NCBI GenBank assembly: GCA_003118195.1
Contig: BEXV01000878.1
Location: forward strand, 29,570 to 51,884
From: Hemicentrotus pulcherrimus
Taxonomy: Eukaryota > Echinodermata > Echinoidea > Camarodonta > Strongylocentrotidae
DNA: 22,315 bases
Reading direction: 5' to 3'
In this document: one piece after another, positions 1-10,222 of the stretch
Numbering within the stretch: position 1 is the stretch's first letter
Layout of the letters: each line of letters starts with the position of its first letter
Program-made: the position numbers and the translations under genes
The notes under the pieces: generated by a model
The model's input: the letters and a program-made list of their open reading frames with translations, nothing else
Database searches by the model: none
Told to the model about the DNA's origin: nothing

Positions 1-1735
1 TCTTTATTTATTTTGTGGGATTAAAAATGATATATATCTCCTTTTAAGAACGTTAATTGATGGACAAGATTTTATAACTCGAGGTATATCATTCCACAAT
101 TGTGGCCCTTTAAAAAATACAGATTTCTTAGGTATATTTAGTCTTATTTTATTTAAATGAAAATTAGAAGAACTTCGACTAATTTATGCATGTAATACAA
201 AATAAGACAAAATTTGCTGGAAAGACTAATTGGTATGAAATTATTAAAACATAAGTACATAAATATTGTAAAACTACAATTACAAAGATCTAGGACATTC
301 AAAAAATTTAATTTTAGAAATAAAGGTTTAGTATGAGCAAAATAATTGGCATGTAAGACTAAACGAATAGCTCTGTTTTGTTAGCACAATAATCTTCTCA
401 TTGCATGATCAGTTGAGGATCCCCAGGCAAGGATACAATAGTTAAAATAACGAGATATAATGGCATTATTAATCGCAATCAAAATATTCGAAGGAAAATG
501 TTTGATTTTATTTAAAATACCTATACCTTTAGAAATATTCGTGCAGATAACATCTATGTATACCTTCCAAGATAATTTACTGTCAATTGTTACACCTAAC
601 CCTTTCAGGGAACTACAACGATTAATTACATTATCATTTAAGGAAACAACCAACGTGTCATAATCTATAAACATATTAGAAAAGATCATATAGTGAGTTT
701 TTCTAGTATTAGCAATAAATTTATTAGAGATCAACCATGGATTTATTTTCAATAATTCATCATTCATCAAGAATCAAATTTTCAATATTGTTATCGGATA
801 AAAAGACACTGATATTATCGGCGTATAAAATATATTCGCACTTTGAGATGATGCACAAATATTGTTCATATAAATGAGAAAAAAGTGGACCAAGAATGGA
901 TCCCTGGGGCACTCCACATCCTACAGCACTCAAATAAGACTCATTACCATTGACAACTAAAAATTGTTTTCGATTAGTTAAATAATTTTGAAATAAATCT
1001 AAAAGTATACCACGAATACCATAAATTTCTGATTTATGAACAAGAATTGAATGGTCTAGAGTAGAGTATCGAATCAAGAAACAAACCAATTAAAATTTAC
1101 TTTTTATCAAGAGCATTAGTAACTTTATAAATCAGATCAACTATAGCAGAGGATGTAGAGTACGCTGGACGAAATCCATATTGGCTTTCTGTTAATATAT
1201 TGCACTGATCCACAAATTTAAGAAGTCGATTAAAAAGACATTTTTCAAAAATTTTAGAAAATATGGGCAGTACAGAAATAGGTCGATAATCATTTTAAAA
1301 ATCAGACGATCCATTTTTAAGAACTGCTATCACTTTTGCTATTTTAACCCGTCTGGGAAAATACCCATACTCATCGAAAAATTAAAAATATCACATAGTG
1401 GATAACAAATTAAATGAACTACTCTTTTCGTAATCGATACATCAATTTCATCAAAATCAGTACTTAATCAATTCTTTAAATTTACAAACGATATCAATAA
1501 TTTCTTTCGCTGAAATTTGAGTGATAAATGCAGATTTAGGATCTCAGTCAAATATTGCACATTGTTATTTTTACTACAAAACTGAGGATCATGTATATTT
1601 TGTGTCAATGAAGGACCAATATTCAAAAAAAATCATTAAATTCGTTAGCCATATCATTAATAAGAGTAACAGATCGATTATTAACAGTAATTTGTTCAAT
1701 TTTATTTTGTTTTCTTTTTTTAACCCATAGCCTTA
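1..1735 (-). pseudogene. Reverse transcriptase of non-LTR element, broken
   Basis: The minus-strand frames show the RT motifs in order: DYRPISVLPIFSKIFEK (about 1300-1245), SQYGFRPAYST (about 1190-1150), GVPQGSILGP (about 914-886), the catalytic block read as ILYADN (about 828-812), LGVTIDSKLSWK in the thumb (about 600-560) and FKGPQLWNDIP near position 100. The family has YADD at the active site, so the second Asp is replaced here and the enzyme could not polymerise. The two longest open stretches (1089-760 and 770-381) overlap in different frames, and more shifts and stops are needed to join the rest. It would have copied element RNA at the nicked target. Confidence 0.85.
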
Positions 1736-2179
1736 ATTTTACATTTACAAGTTTGCCTCATATAATTTTTCACATTTATAAACATTCACGATAATATTTA
1801 TTCTTTATTTTTTTTTACTTCACTGTTACATTTATTTCTCAAAGTTTTATATGAGATTTCATTATTAAGAGTTGGCTTATGAATAAATCTTTTCTAGAGG
1901 CGACATTTTTTAATACACATTTTACGTAGTTGTTCATTAAACCGAGATTTTTCTTTCTTTTTTTTACAAGGTCTACAAACAATATAAAAGCATTCATCAT
2001 ACAAAGATTTGAATTGGAATAAAAATAATAATCATAATTTACATTGGGATCAACATTGTCTATGCGCTAATATATACTTTCAAGTTTACAAATAAATTGA
2101 CGAATACTGTTTTCACACCTGTCGCGTTTAGTATTTACAAGTTTACAATTATTTTCAATTGAAACATTATGAACACAAA

Positions 2180-2425
2180 ATATAGGGCAATGATAACTTA
2201 TTTAAACAATTAGAATCCCGCTACTTATATTTTCAATATAATTAGTGAATATATTATCAATTAATGTCGCAGAATTTATTGTTAATATAGCTGGTTACTG
2301 AATCACAGGCCACATCGAATTAACCATGAAGACATCCAAGAAATAATTTATTTGCTGGCAAGAACTGTCATTCAATAAGTTGATATTATCATCTCAAGCA
2401 AAATATATCAGTTTATTTTCTTAAT
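2180..2425 (-). pseudogene. C-terminal part of APE-type endonuclease of the same element
   Basis: Minus-strand translation gives DDNINLLND (about 2395-2370), then SATLIDNIFTNYI (about 2275-2235), then ISYHCPIF (about 2203-2181). These match the GDFN, T-x-IDN and SDH-P blocks at the end of APE endonucleases in non-LTR elements. Two key positions are damaged: a stop precedes the DDNIN block, and the catalytic Asp of the S-D-H motif is Tyr. In-frame stops remain. In the family this domain nicks target DNA to prime reverse transcription; this copy is inactive. It continues into the RT-bearing part at lower coordinates. Confidence 0.75.
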
Positions 2426-2432
2426 TTACTAT

Positions 2433-2790
2433 GTCGTGGTCGAGTAGTTTAAGGCGCTTGACTTGGAGATGCGAAGGTTGACGGTTCGAATCCCGACTCG
2501 GCACTAATATCCTTTGGCAAGATATTAACCTGCACTTGCTACTCTCCACCCAGGTGTTAAATGGGTACCCGGTAGGATGCGACCGTCATTGTTGGTAAAA
2601 CAGTTTTTGAGCGTCAACGCCTGGCTGGAATGCTCCCCAGGGAGTGGAGATTGTGCACACATTGTGTGCGGGCAAGCACTGAATCCAATGACCGGGGTAA
2701 TAGTATATTTGTAAAGCGCTTAGAGACATTTGTATTAAAGGTAAAGACCAGTACTGGAAACGCCCCAATTTCAAAAAAAATAAATGGAAG
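2433..2790 (+). mobile_element. tRNA-derived SINE (family A)
   Basis: The head looks like a Ser/Leu-type tRNA: an A box at 2437-2454 (TGGTCGAGTAGTTTAAGG) and an exact RNA polymerase III B box at 2483-2493 (GGTTCGAATCC), about 28 bases apart. A body of about 270 bases follows. It includes a segment read as CCACCCAGGTGTTAAATGGG (2547-2566) and a tail segment GTAAAGCGCTTAGAGACA, and ends in an A-rich tract near 2775-2784. These are the parts of a tRNA-type SINE mobilised by a partner LINE. The A-rich end gives plus orientation. It abuts the cut edge of the minus-strand LINE at about 2425, so it may have inserted into that element. The named family is not assigned. Confidence 0.8.
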
Positions 2791-3179
2791 CTCTCATTAC
2801 AAATCATGTGAAAGAATATATTTTGATAATACATGATGATAAAAAAATTGCCGGGAAATTCCGCCTACTAATTCATATATTTGGTAAATTTGTTTCTCCC
2901 ATGGTCTGTGAGAGATATAGGGTAGTCCCATATACATCTTTCTGTGTATAGTGCTTGTAACTTTACGAAGAATGGGCCAAATTTCTTATTATTTTGATGA
3001 TTCCTGAACCTTGCAGATGCTAGATGCTAGATGATCAACCTTTTCTGATCGATTCCACAACGTTTCTTTCACAATGCAATCGCATGACCATAACTGGTAT
3101 TTACCTTTAAGCGTTATATAAAAATCAAATATTATTATTATTATTGTTAAGACTCTAAAAATGATGGAAGGCATGTATT
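2791..3179. other. Non-coding stretch, no gene recognised
   Basis: AT-rich sequence with no supported reading frame. The only local pattern is a short tandem AGATGCT at about 3015-3030. The short open frames are interrupted and match nothing I recognise. Confidence 0.5.
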
Positions 3180-3300
3180 AGGTGTTGTAGTAAATCAAGT
3201 CTTTATTAGAGATCATGTACACACAAAAACCAGGCCCGTCAATCCATCGGGTTAGGCGGCAGGTTATAATGAACAATATATACAATAGCAAAGTACATTA
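3180..3300 (-). mobile_element. Probable 3' end of a non-LTR retrotransposon
   Basis: On the minus strand this reads as a GC-containing block (GATGGATTGACGGGCC) followed by a T-rich spacer and CTCTAATAAAGACTTGATT. This resembles the structured 3' UTR ends of CR1/Jockey-type LINEs that finish in AATAAAG plus short TTGAT-like repeats. No coding part of the element is visible upstream (3300-3480), where the strand is purine-rich and low in complexity. The call rests on resemblance only. A host transcript 3' end is an alternative. Confidence 0.35.
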
Positions 3301-3477
3301 ACAATAGGAATACAAGTCACAGTGTAATAATATATGTGATAACAAGGAGCACTGGGATAGAGAGAAAAGGAACAGGAAGATGTGAAAAAAAAAGAAAAGG
3401 AGAAAGGGAGAGGAAAATAAAAGTGGTACATTACAGAACAGGGTAAAAGAATTATGATGAGGAAGGAAAGTTCCCCT

Positions 3478-3807
3478 GCTATGGTCACATTACCCAAAAG
3501 TAGCCTGCTCGGCGGCCGAGCGGCGATTTTTAAACCAATGCTGCCCAGCGGCTGCCGTACGGCCCCGAGCGTCGGCCGCCAAGGCACCGCTCGTTTTTAG
3601 GGCATCGCTCGGTCGCCGCTGAAGTTTGAGCGCGGAGTTAAAATTTTGGCGGCGCCTGCTCACTTTTCACTCGCCGCCCCAAATACGCTCAATGCCTGGG
3701 CGTTCGCCGCCCGAGCACCGACCTAGTCGCTGGGCGATGCCTAAATTCCAGCAGCGACCGAGCAGGCTACTGATCGGTCAGTCGCTGCTCTGATTTGTGA
3801 CCATAGC
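3478..3807. mobile_element. GC-rich inverted-repeat (foldback/MITE-like) element
   Basis: A 330-base block, much richer in G+C than its surroundings, is bounded by a perfect 12-base inverted repeat: GCTATGGTCACA at 3478-3489 and its complement at 3796-3807. A second inverted pair lies inside, AGTAGCCTGCTCGG (3499-3512) against its complement around 3757-3772, and a third pairs a GGCATCGC block near 3601 with GCGATGCC near 3733. The interior is built from permutations of GCTCGG and CGGCG. It carries no credible gene. The nested arms suggest a non-autonomous DNA transposon able to fold into a long hairpin. The superfamily is not clear, because no distinct target duplication outside the repeat can be defined. 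Confidence 0.65.
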
Positions 3808-3914
3808 TTTACATGATACATAAATGAATAGTGTACAATTGAATCGAGATCAATTACGTATTACGGTAAAAAAAAAAAAATTGTCATTTTGGTACAGAAT
3901 GGTTACAAGTTCAT

Positions 3915-5340
3915 TGATAAACAGGAAATGATGAAAAATCAACGTACGTAGATTGATAAATTAAAGGTATTGATCAAATTGCCATGCTGTGGCTCACGTC
4001 TTCCTTGGAAAATTACATTAGAACTAAAAAGAACGGTTTTCAATATTTCGTTCATGGATTCCGGGTACCTAATTGAGTTATTTATTTTGAGGATTTCCTT
4101 TAGGCGGTTTTTATTTTGTGGGGTTATGAGTCCACGTGAACCGATTTCAATACAGATTTGTTTGGTCTTCCACCCTGTTGATGTTATGTCATGTGTGAGG
4201 CTTTTGTATTAAATTTGTCTTGTCTTCGTTAAAGTACTTTGTCAATATTTGTTTCGAAGGGGACTGTGAGTTCGATGATGTTAATGTTTTTGTTGTCAAT
4301 GTGTCAGATGTCGGGTTTGTGTTGGGTACGTTTTATGTTTGGTGGTATGGTGCCATCATTGATGCTTTCTCCTTCTATGCCTGAATATACTTTGATGTTA
4401 TTGTTTGACGTGTTTTCATGTGTTTGAGCATGATGCGTAGTATGTTGTTGTGGCGCCAGGTATATCGGTCGAGCATTATTTCACAATTATTAAGAACATG
4501 ATGCAGAGTGCCAGTGCAACTACAAATGTTACATTTATCAGAGATTCTTTTTCCCCACCGGTACAGGTTTTTGTTAATAGGAAGTTTATCTATTGCTGCA
4601 TTAACAGTGAACTTCATTACACTCTGAGGTAAGTTATAAATAATCGACTTCCAGGTTACATCAGTATTTTCCAATTGAACAACTGTCATGAATTCTCCCT
4701 GTACAAGTTCAGGTTCGATCACTCTTTTCCAATTTTCTCTACATACAACTTGAACTGATTTTTTTAATCACAGTCTTTGTCTGGTTCCAGCTTACAGGGT
4801 TTGGTATTTTTGAGTAAATTTCATGTGCTTTCAAAGTGAACGACGTTTTTCGTGACCATCCCCTTTCCCTCTCTAGTCTTCGGTCAAGGGCGTGATTTAC
4901 AACATCGTCGCCTTGACCCTAGATCTACTGTAAGCCAGACAATGGCAGGTTCGGTAAAGGTCCGAATTGGAAGGTATGTTCAAGCCATCAGGATCGTGGA
5001 CCACAGCAAGATTGGCACCACGTATCGGTATTCCTAACCATATCTTAATATATCTATCTAATATTATTTCAAGAGGTTTCAGATGCGTTGCATGGACATC
5101 ATATCCGGTAAGCATGTAACGGAGAGACAGGAGAGCATATCTAGTGAGTATACATACTTAATATTCGTTTCAAATGTTACACTTATTAATATTTTCGAGA
5201 GGGGATCTTATTTTTACTTTCAGGTATTCAAAGATTTCAGAAGTTTTCATCGAGAATGTGATGAGTGATCCTAAAAATTTAACTGGATGTCCGTGGACTA
5301 CATGAGGATATTACATCGCTTCCGATAATTAAGTCTACAA
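3915..5340 (-). mobile_element. 5'-truncated non-LTR element with CCHC finger and restriction-like endonuclease-like C-terminus
   Basis: Minus-strand frames from about 5305 give an RT thumb block (PVKFLGSLITF, then LTRYALLSLRYMLTGYD), the segment LKPLEIILDRYIKIWLGIP (about 5080-5025), and an intact 115-residue frame at 4722-4375. That frame holds a CCHC finger (CNIC...HHVLNNC, about 4545-4480) followed by RYTWRHNNIL. Further on come HKPDIC (about 4321-4304) and ELTVPFE (4273-4253), then IEIGSRG. A CCHC finger followed by a PD...(D/E) motif is the hallmark of the restriction-like endonuclease (RLE) of R2/R4/NeSL/CRE-type LINEs. Fingers and palm of the RT are missing, and there are frameshifts, so it is a dead 5'-truncated copy. 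The exact clade is inference. Confidence 0.7.
4375..4722 (-). pseudogene. CCHC zinc finger and start of RLE-like domain, fragment
   Basis: This is the longest uninterrupted piece of the element at 3915-5340. It reads KFTVNAAIDKLPINKNLYRW, then a C-x2-C...H-x4-C finger and the conserved RHNNIL segment, which in the R2 family sits just before the nuclease. The next part (PD and ELTVPFE) follows below 4375 after a frame change, so the protein is broken. In R2-like proteins the finger binds nucleic acid and the nuclease nicks the target site. No host function is implied. Confidence 0.65.
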
Positions 5341-5344
5341 CATT

Positions 5345-5820
5345 TGGTTCACCACTCGTCTATAATATAGTTCCAAACATGGGCGTAAATCCATACGTAA
5401 TACATATTGTTCAGGGGGATGAGTGAATAGATCATCCCCCCCCCCCTGAACAATAGGTAAGGATTTACGCCCATGGTTCCAAATATAATACTTTTCTTAT
5501 ATGTTTTAATTTCAATAAAGACAGATTCACAATCATCATTATTGATGTCTAGATCAAGCCTACGATTACAGTTAAAACTATTATGCACATAGATACCCAC
5601 TCTACCACCATTGCGATTTTGTCGTTTATTTTCCAACAAATTCATATCAATCAAGATTATAAACGGGATCAACTGATTTCAAACAAGTCTCTGATAATCC
5701 TACTGCACAAAGTTGATGATCAACAAGCGAGACAAGACTATCATAGTCCTTTCTAATGCTTCTACAATTAATATGAAAACCGGTAAATATTTTATTCAAA
5801 TGATGTGTATTTCCCCCCGA
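5345..5820 (-). pseudogene. N-terminal part of an APE-type endonuclease of a non-LTR element
   Basis: Minus-strand reading gives FHINCRSIRKDYDSL (about 5780-5735), then GLSETCLKS, then NGGRVGIYVHNSFNC (about 5615-5570), ESVFIEIK and KKSIIFGT (about 5510-5486). This is the standard N-terminal run of a LINE APE endonuclease: N-x-RS, (L/S)ET, GG-x-GIY and ESIF blocks. A 98-base MITE then interrupts it, after which the frame resumes as IYRR. The piece ends about where the endonuclease at 2180-2425 would need to begin, on the same strand, so the two may be halves of one element separated by later insertions. It is broken by stops. Confidence 0.7.
5378..5475. mobile_element. 98-bp hAT-like MITE with 8-bp target site duplication
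   Basis: The ends are a perfect 15-base inverted repeat: CATGGGCGTAAATCC at 5378-5392 and its complement at 5461-5475. Both sides carry the same 8 bases, GTTCCAAA (5370-5377 and 5476-5483), the target duplication length of hAT transposons. A second inverted pair lies inside (5406-5422 with 5432-5454), so almost the whole element can fold on itself. The inner arms are unequal: G5 on one side against C11 on the other. The element is non-coding. It sits within the LINE endonuclease fragment and is younger than it. Confidence 0.85.
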
Positions 5821-5834
5821 GACCATAGAAATAC

Positions 5835-7255
5835 TGACTGGATTCCAGCGGGGTGCTAGTCTGATCCCGGTGTTCTTACCAGAGGAGAAGAGCTAATAGG
5901 TGACGCTGTTAGCTTTAGAAAAACTCCCACAACCCAGCCTATGGCGAGAACATGACAAGGCGGGTTGGGTCGACTTCAAAAAAACCCCGTCCTGCACCGG
6001 GCAGCAGCGATGCAGTACCTGTAGTTGGCGGAGGATCCACACCTAGGACAACGGTGGCTACGGGGGAGCAAAGGGCAGGTCAGCATCAATACTTCTGGCT
6101 TCTGTACTGCGATGGAAGAATCTGGCCGCCCACCATTATTAATTGGTCACGTTTGTCTTCATGAGAGTACAAAATAAACAAATCAGGTAGGTATCGGAAG
6201 GTGGAATCCGCAGGCCAGAAGATACGCCAAGAGCTAATGCGGAAGAGAGAGGTACTGCTCGTAGTACGCTTGCAGGTGACGTCGGATCAGGATCAAAGCC
6301 TCTTGCAGGAAGTCTTGAAGGTCCCATGATGGAAAGGAACTGCACCCCTCTAAGGAAACCAATCAATGTAGCCACGTGGAAGGTGCGTGGTATGTCACAT
6401 GGGGAGGTGGAAATGGTGGAGAAGGAGCTGGATATAAATGATATTAAAGGTTTACATCAGACGAAGGAAATACAATCATCTTTTCAGGGAAAGAAAGTGG
6501 AAGGAGGCGAAGGGGTGTGGGATTCATAATAGAGAAAGCTGTAGCTAACTGTGTCTTGGGATACAACCCGATCTACGAGAGGATTATGACTGTGAGATTA
6601 CAAGGGCATCCTATGAATATTTCCATAATTCAGGTATATGCAACAACAGCAAATGCACTGGAGGAAGAAATCACTGATTTCTATGAGATGGTACAAGATG
6701 TCGTAGACAGCATTCCTAAGAAAGATCTCCTCATGATATTGGGTGAGATTGATAAAACGAGGGAAAAATCTGAGTTCATTGGCAGTTATGGTCTTGGCAT
6801 CAGAAACGAAAGAGGAGATCGACTGGAAGAATTTTGTGTAGCAAACAGCTTCATCATTGGTAACACGTGGTTTGAGCATCATCCCAGAAGACTGTGGACG
6901 TGGATGAGTCCGGGAGACAGAGCCAGAAACCAGATAGACTTCATCATGGTCAAGAAGCTGTGGCAAACTTCACTACAGAACGTCAAGACAAGACCAGGTG
7001 ATGACTGTGGCAGCGATCATCAGCTGCTTGTGGCTAAACTGAGACTAAGACTGAAAGCTAAGAAATGTGATTCAGCTCCCACAAGGTATGATGTGGAAAA
7101 TATCCTTCCTTAATTCTCAGTGGAAATTCTCAATAAAACTTTACAATAAAAAAAAAAGTAAAAAAATGACGGGAAAAAATTCACGAAATTGGTTGAAGAA
7201 AAGAAATCATATACCACATGAAAGGCAGGTAATGCGAGAAGATAATAAAATATAA
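5835..7255 (+). mobile_element. RTE/BovB-like non-LTR retrotransposon, 5' region plus endonuclease
   Basis: A moderately GC-rich leader (5835-6325) precedes a plus-strand endonuclease frame that begins near 6326. It has the blocks INVATWKVRGMS (6357-6392), IQVYATT, RNERGDRLEEFC and CGSDH that mark the APE endonuclease of RTE/BovB-type elements. The similarity fades after about 7140, in an A-rich stretch, and the reverse transcriptase is absent. The copy has therefore lost its 3' part, unlike the usual 5' truncation of LINEs, which suggests a later deletion or rearrangement. Strand and composition differ from the minus-strand elements next to it. Confidence 0.75.
6326..7112 (+). pseudogene. 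APE endonuclease of RTE/BovB-like element, frameshifted
   Basis: The first frame runs from the ATG at 6326 to 6529. A second frame from 6517 to 7112 carries most of the domain, so one frameshift near 6520 splits the protein. The N-terminal NVATW-type block is visible, with Lys where Asn is usual in the NVR motif. The G-D-W-N block is degraded to GEID. The final S-D-H catalytic triad motif is intact at 7012-7020, followed by the TRYDVENI block. Database entries often label such fragments craniofacial development protein 2-like, which reflects the retrotransposon, not a host gene. With the altered GDWN block and the frameshift it is unlikely to be active. Confidence 0.75.
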
Positions 7256-9957
7256 TGAAAAACAACATGAAGAAAGAAGGTGTAAAACCTACAGATCGGA
7301 AATCTTCGTAATGTGCCTTCTAATCTCACGTCCTTCTGTAGTTTTGGCCAGTGCCTTAGGTATATCTTTCCCATGATAAATACAAAGTGGTACAGGGAGA
7401 TTAAATGTGTGGCCTTTAAATAATCAAAAAGGGTCTTAAGCGGGACTGCACCACTTATAGCTACTTGCGCCCTCTATATAGCAAACAATGCCTAAGCGGT
7501 ACCCGTTGGACTCCCATGAGCCCCTTTTCTCTGATTTGATGAGATAACCACCCGTCATTGACCATGCAGGGAGTTATATTCCCTCCTGGCCAAACTAATG
7601 CGGACAGACTATTTCTTTTTATTCTTTGTATTTATTTATTCTCCACATATAGGTAGAATGACACTTTACAGCTGAAAGCTGGTCTTCAAAGGGGTCCTTT
7701 GACCGCATGAGGTTTGATAAGCAAGTGAACGCTTTAGAAAAAACCCAGACTTTATGTTAAAAAGGGATCCGTGATTATGATAAACAACATACGGTAATTA
7801 CCACAGGCCATTTTGGACGAAGGGAAGAAATAACGAATATTTCACATAACATTGTCCTTACTCTATTATTTTTATACAACTATGTTAAGGTACATAGTAC
7901 TTTTTGCAAGATAGTGTTTTTGTTTAATATCAGGTGATACACTTTCAACCAATCAAAAAACCAATGAATTATTGATGCAGGATATAACTATCGTAATTAC
8001 ACCAGTCATTAGATTGGAATGCTAATCCGCATATTGAGCTTGCACAGGTAACTCATAGTCATGGCTATATGATTATTATATCGCCTAGGGCGGATCTAGA
8101 TTTTTGCACCGTCCACGAGCCTATTAGCGGCGAGGCGATTTTTTGTTGTTGCTCTTTTAGTTTGCAAAGGTATACTCACATCATGGCTAATATTATTATA
8201 ATCGCATGTTAAATGAAACGCATAAGAGGACGTGTTTTGACTTAATAATGTCCACTTGCAAACCACCTCTCATCGCGAGAGTAACTAGCTGAGATAAAGC
8301 TTCCGATAGGATTATTAAATTCGCTATTTCGGATAAAACAACGAAAATATATTGGTTTGCCTGATCGTAAATAGTTAGTAAATTGGTACAGTTGTTCTCT
8401 GGCTCAGGATTTCTTTCTTTGGTAAGTTAATTTTTGTTGTCTTTTCTTCAACATATTTTCAAAGAGAATTGAAATTAAACCATAGTGCTGTTGTAGAAGG
8501 CAATCGTTGGCGAAGTTTAGATGTATATGATTGTTAGTCAATTATTAAGTTTATCTGATTATTATAGATAACATTATGAAAAATTACATTATTCTTTTCG
8601 CAATTCTAAACTTAATTACACGTTAAAAATCTACTAAGCATGCAGAATGCATGAACAATTCTGTAGCAAAAAGTTTTAAGCTTTGAATTAAAATACATTG
8701 CAGTAAAATATCTTTATCTCCTGATTCGCGTAAATAACATTTTCAAGTAATGAATTATTATTTCGTCGATCACAACTTTATTTCACAGCACTTTGATCAA
8801 TAAGCAGATTGTTTTAAAGTCTGAATTCATTATACTGCATAGAGCTGGAATTCGTGACAGGATTTCGCCCGGTAGAAAAAGAAATCTTCAATGTGTAGAT
8901 CTGATTTTTGAAATAAAATTTAGTGATGGTATTCTTATAAGTAATGTATCGGAAATCTATAAAATTGATTCCACTTGTCATAAAAATTTAAAATATACAT
9001 TTTCATTGGTCAATTGGTAATTCCAAAGTACATAATCCAAAAAAAAGAAAAAAAAATTACAAAAAGTATGGACCTTTTTTGAAAATAAAATAGGCTTTAC
9101 TTTATGTTTTAGAATCACGATCCATACTTTTCTAAATCATAAACCTTTTGAATAAGTCCTTTAAATTGTTAGATGGTGGTGTTGCTAAGGACGTCTTGTA
9201 TCGCGCCTCTGTTGTGCACTCCAACGCTTGCTCTTTAATGTATGAAACTTCACCAATCTTGGTTCGATTCTTAATTAAAGGTTATTTTCCTTTAAGCCCA
9301 CCGCAAACTATACGATCTGACTACGATCCGATTTTGGATGAATTTACCATGGCAGTCGATGTGAACATCCGAACTTGTGAGAAAAAATATTAATGATTAA
9401 GGATCTGAATAATAAAAGGATTACAAGTTCTAAATTTCTATTGATAGCAAGCTTTATTTTGGAAAGGAAAGCTAAATCGGCTCAGAATGGAAGTCGGACG
9501 TAAAACCAGTATGCGATCGTTAACAATTTGAAACTGATTATTAGTAAAAGGGCTATATGTACAAAAATTCCGGTTGTTGGAAATCATATCATTATTTAGG
9601 AAATCAACCCGGATGATGTTTGTTTAGCTAAATTTCAGATCATATGTAATTGCCATTTCTTCGAAAAATGGATCGCTGGAGGAACGCTTATTGTTTTGGG
9701 GACTGTAGTTTTTAATAGCAAAGCACCAAAAGTGAGGAATTAAGACCATTTAAAGGGGAAATCGATCCTGATATTAGCTTGCTTTAATAAAATGCAGAAG
9801 GTGAGAGAAACCAAATTAGTGAAATATTTTAGCAATATCTGATTAAAAATTGAAAAGTTATTAACATCTTTTGTTGTCATCACTGAAATACATATTGGCA
9901 ACACTGGGACGATTATTACTGGGACGACTTATTAAATCAAATTAATAATATATATTT
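7256..9957. other. Long non-coding stretch; one weak inverted-repeat candidate
   Basis: No supported gene. A possible miniature DNA transposon lies at 7341-7595: GTTTTGGCCAG at the left and its near-complement CTGGCCAAAC at the right, one base indel apart and flanked by TA on both sides, which would fit a Tc1/mariner target. An 11-base inverted pair around AAAAGTATGGA (about 9063-9073 and 9121-9131) could form a hairpin with a loop of about 50 bases. The rest is AT-rich single-copy-like sequence with short uninformative reading frames. Confidence 0.45.
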
Positions 9958-10222
9958 TAAAAAAAAAGAAAAAAGAATGATAATAATATGTATTATTACC
10001 ATGGGTAGCCTCATCAGTATTAATACTGTACTCCCCGAGGGCCCTGCAATAATATTATTACTTTGGCGAGGCACTCAAGCATTCAAGGAATGTTTTGCTA
10101 CTTGGTATCAAATTTGGGAAATACATGTATATCAATGTCTCTATATAAGACATCATTCCAGCGGGATTTGAGAAGGGAACCATGTGACCAACAGTTTAAT
10201 GACTTTATCACTAGACCACGAC
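9958..10222 (-). mobile_element. tRNA-derived SINE (family B), minus strand
   Basis: Minus-strand sequence from 10222 begins GTCGTGGTCTAGTGATAAAG, a good A-box region. It is followed about 30 bases later by CTTCTCAAATCCCGC (complement of 10161-10175), a B box with changes from GGTTCAAATCC. The body runs to lower coordinates through a block read as GCAGGGCCCTCGGGGAGTAC (complement of 10026-10045) and GATGAGGCTACCC, then meets a homopolymer-rich tract at 9958-9977. Tripartite head, body and tail favour a SINE over a true tRNA. Head and body differ from the SINE at 2433, so it is a separate family. Its 3' border is uncertain. Confidence 0.55.

Larger units (their letters stand above)
1..2425 (-). 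mobile_element. Decayed non-LTR retrotransposon (APE endonuclease end + reverse transcriptase)
   Basis: Reading the minus strand from 2425 down to the window start gives, in family order, the end of an APE-type endonuclease, a linker, a reverse transcriptase and its C-terminal tail. This is the layout of CR1/Jockey-group LINEs. The order and orientation are continuous but interrupted by many stops and frameshifts, so the copy is dead. The tail near 100-5 reads FKGPQLWNDIP, a block common near the end of such RT proteins, so the 3' UTR should lie just outside the window. The element is cut on its 5' side at about 2425, next to a SINE; a candidate for its missing endonuclease N-terminus lies at 5345-5820. 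The clade is not fixed from sequence alone. Confidence 0.85.

Noticed and set aside
2433..2510. Functional tRNA gene at the SINE head
   Set aside because: The acceptor stem does not close and the sequence continues into a SINE body with an A-rich tail, so it is a SINE, not a tRNA gene.
3264..3587. 107-codon minus-strand frame ending in a Pro/Arg/Leu-rich start
   Set aside because: It spans the purine-rich stretch and the left part of the GC-rich inverted-repeat element, so it is a composition artefact.
9148..9393. 81-codon open frame upstream of the LRR-Ig gene
   Set aside because: It begins at a TTG rather than ATG, has no recognisable motif, and nothing links it to the downstream gene.
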